Below, in pieces: positions 63,470 through 64,000 of a stretch of 64,000 nucleotides of DNA (position 1 is its first letter; every line of letters begins with the position of its first letter). The translations under genes and the position numbers were made by a program. The DNA is taken from the NCBI RefSeq assembly GCF_943846705.1, contig NZ_OX044366.1, positions 868,001-932,000 of the forward strand. Reading direction: 5' to 3'. Source of the DNA: an uncultured Pseudomonas sp. (GTDB taxonomy: Bacteria > Pseudomonadota > Gammaproteobacteria > Pseudomonadales > Pseudomonadaceae). The notes under the pieces were generated by a model, which ran no database searches, was not told the origin of the DNA, and was given only the letters and a program-made list of their open reading frames with translations.

Positions 63470-64000
63470 ATGATCATCAACGACGCACTGCACCGCCTGC
63501 TACTGGACAACCTGACCACGGCCACGCTGCTGCTCAACGACGACCTGCGTCTTGAGTACATGAACCCGGCAGCGGAAATGCTCCTGGCCGTCAGCGGCCA
63601 GCGCAGCCATGGTCAGTTCATCAGCGAGCTGTTTACCGAGTCCAGCGAAGCGCTGAGCGCGTTGCGCCAGTCCGTGCAGAACGCTCACCCGTTCAACAAA
63701 CGCGAAGCCGTACTGACCTCGGTTAACGGTCAGACGCTGACCGTCGACTATGCGGTGACCCCAGTGCTCAGCCGGGGTGAAACCCTGTTGCTGCTGGAAG
63801 TTCACCCGCGTGACCGGCTGCTGCGCATCACCAAGGAAGAAGCACAGCTGTCCAAGCAGGAGACCACGAAAATCCTGGTGCGCGGCCTGGCCCATGAAAT
63901 CAAAAACCCCCTCGGCGGCATCCGCGGTGCAGCGCAATTACTGGCGCGCCAGTTGCCCGAAGAAAGCCTCAAGGATTACACCAATGTGATCATCGAGGAG
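63470..64000 (+). CDS. ntrB: nitrogen regulation sensor kinase NtrB (partial, N-terminus)
   Basis: The first 177 residues of a cytoplasmic kinase; the gene continues past the window. The N-terminal PAS domain (about residues 10-115; TATLLLNDDLRLEYMNPAAEMLLAVSG) is followed by the HisKA region with phospho-accepting His142 in LVRGLAHEIKNPLGGIRGAAQLL, the classical NtrB/GlnL sequence. With GlnB it senses nitrogen status and phosphorylates NtrC. ntrC is expected just beyond the window. ATG 63470 is the conserved start. Confidence 0.95.
   Translation, partial: MIINDALHRLLLDNLTTATLLLNDDLRLEYMNPAAEMLLAVSGQRSHGQFISELFTESSEALSALRQSVQNAHPFNKREAVLTSVNGQTLTVDYAVTPVLSRGETLLLLEVHPRDRLLRITKEEAQLSKQETTKILVRGLAHEIKNPLGGIRGAAQLLARQLPEESLKDYTNVIIEE

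Overview
This window is a stretch of chromosome from a Pseudomonas species. The evidence is the fully preserved medium-chain polyhydroxyalkanoate cluster phaC1-phaZ-phaC2-phaD-phaF-phaI, the argS-SPOR-hslVU-DUF971 block, the ubiE-ubiJ-ubiB-hisI-hisE-tatABC block, creBCD, and the thiI/glnA/ntrB nitrogen block, all with high-GC Pseudomonas codon use. I see no prophage, insertion-sequence transposase, plasmid gene, CRISPR array, rRNA or tRNA. Compared with the PAO1 layout as I remember it, several core blocks have been brought together by rearrangement.

Layout. 1-3.7 kb: end of a DUF294 signalling protein, a DEDDh exonuclease, a small membrane protein and a two-subunit Na+:solute (acetate-type) symporter. 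3.7-4.7 kb: about 1 kb of AT-rich non-coding DNA with recurring ATTAAAC motifs and a compact three-way-junction fold, ahead of a short GreA/GreB-domain gene. 5.3-10.2 kb: a creBCD envelope-stress cluster with extra small genes inside it. 10.4-13.8 kb: a chemoreceptor and an HD-GYP phosphodiesterase. 15.0-23.9 kb: choline/betaine uptake (ATPase, permease, two binding proteins), ytoQ, betI, betB and betA, with two probable BetI operators. 24.1-29.0 kb: argS, a SPOR protein, hslV, hslU and DUF971. 29.4-36.3 kb: the pha cluster. 36.5-42.5 kb: ubiquinone, histidine, Tat export and rsmE genes. 42.5-48.8 kb: dtd, pip, lipoproteins, fbp and a diguanylate cyclase. 49.0-56.6 kb: a DUF3999/DUF2339 pair, a cysteine-cluster protein and a CptA-like phosphoethanolamine transferase. 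56.7-64 kb: typA, thiI, glnA, two DUF4124 genes and the start of ntrB.

How the parts work together. Choline is imported by the ABC system, oxidised by BetA and BetB to glycine betaine, and the genes are probably controlled by BetI. The pha genes build, coat, segregate and mobilise storage granules. The glnA control region carries two NtrC enhancer sites and a sigma-54 promoter at the classical spacing. A third NtrC site overlaps the likely -35 of ntrB, which suggests autoregulation.

Most of the coding content is ordinary core genome. The observations most worth a second look are non-coding: the AT-rich region and junction at 4.3-4.7 kb, an 11-bp-phased repeat array upstream of creD, three palindromic MITE-like repeats (one inside betBA), and an operator between betI and betB.
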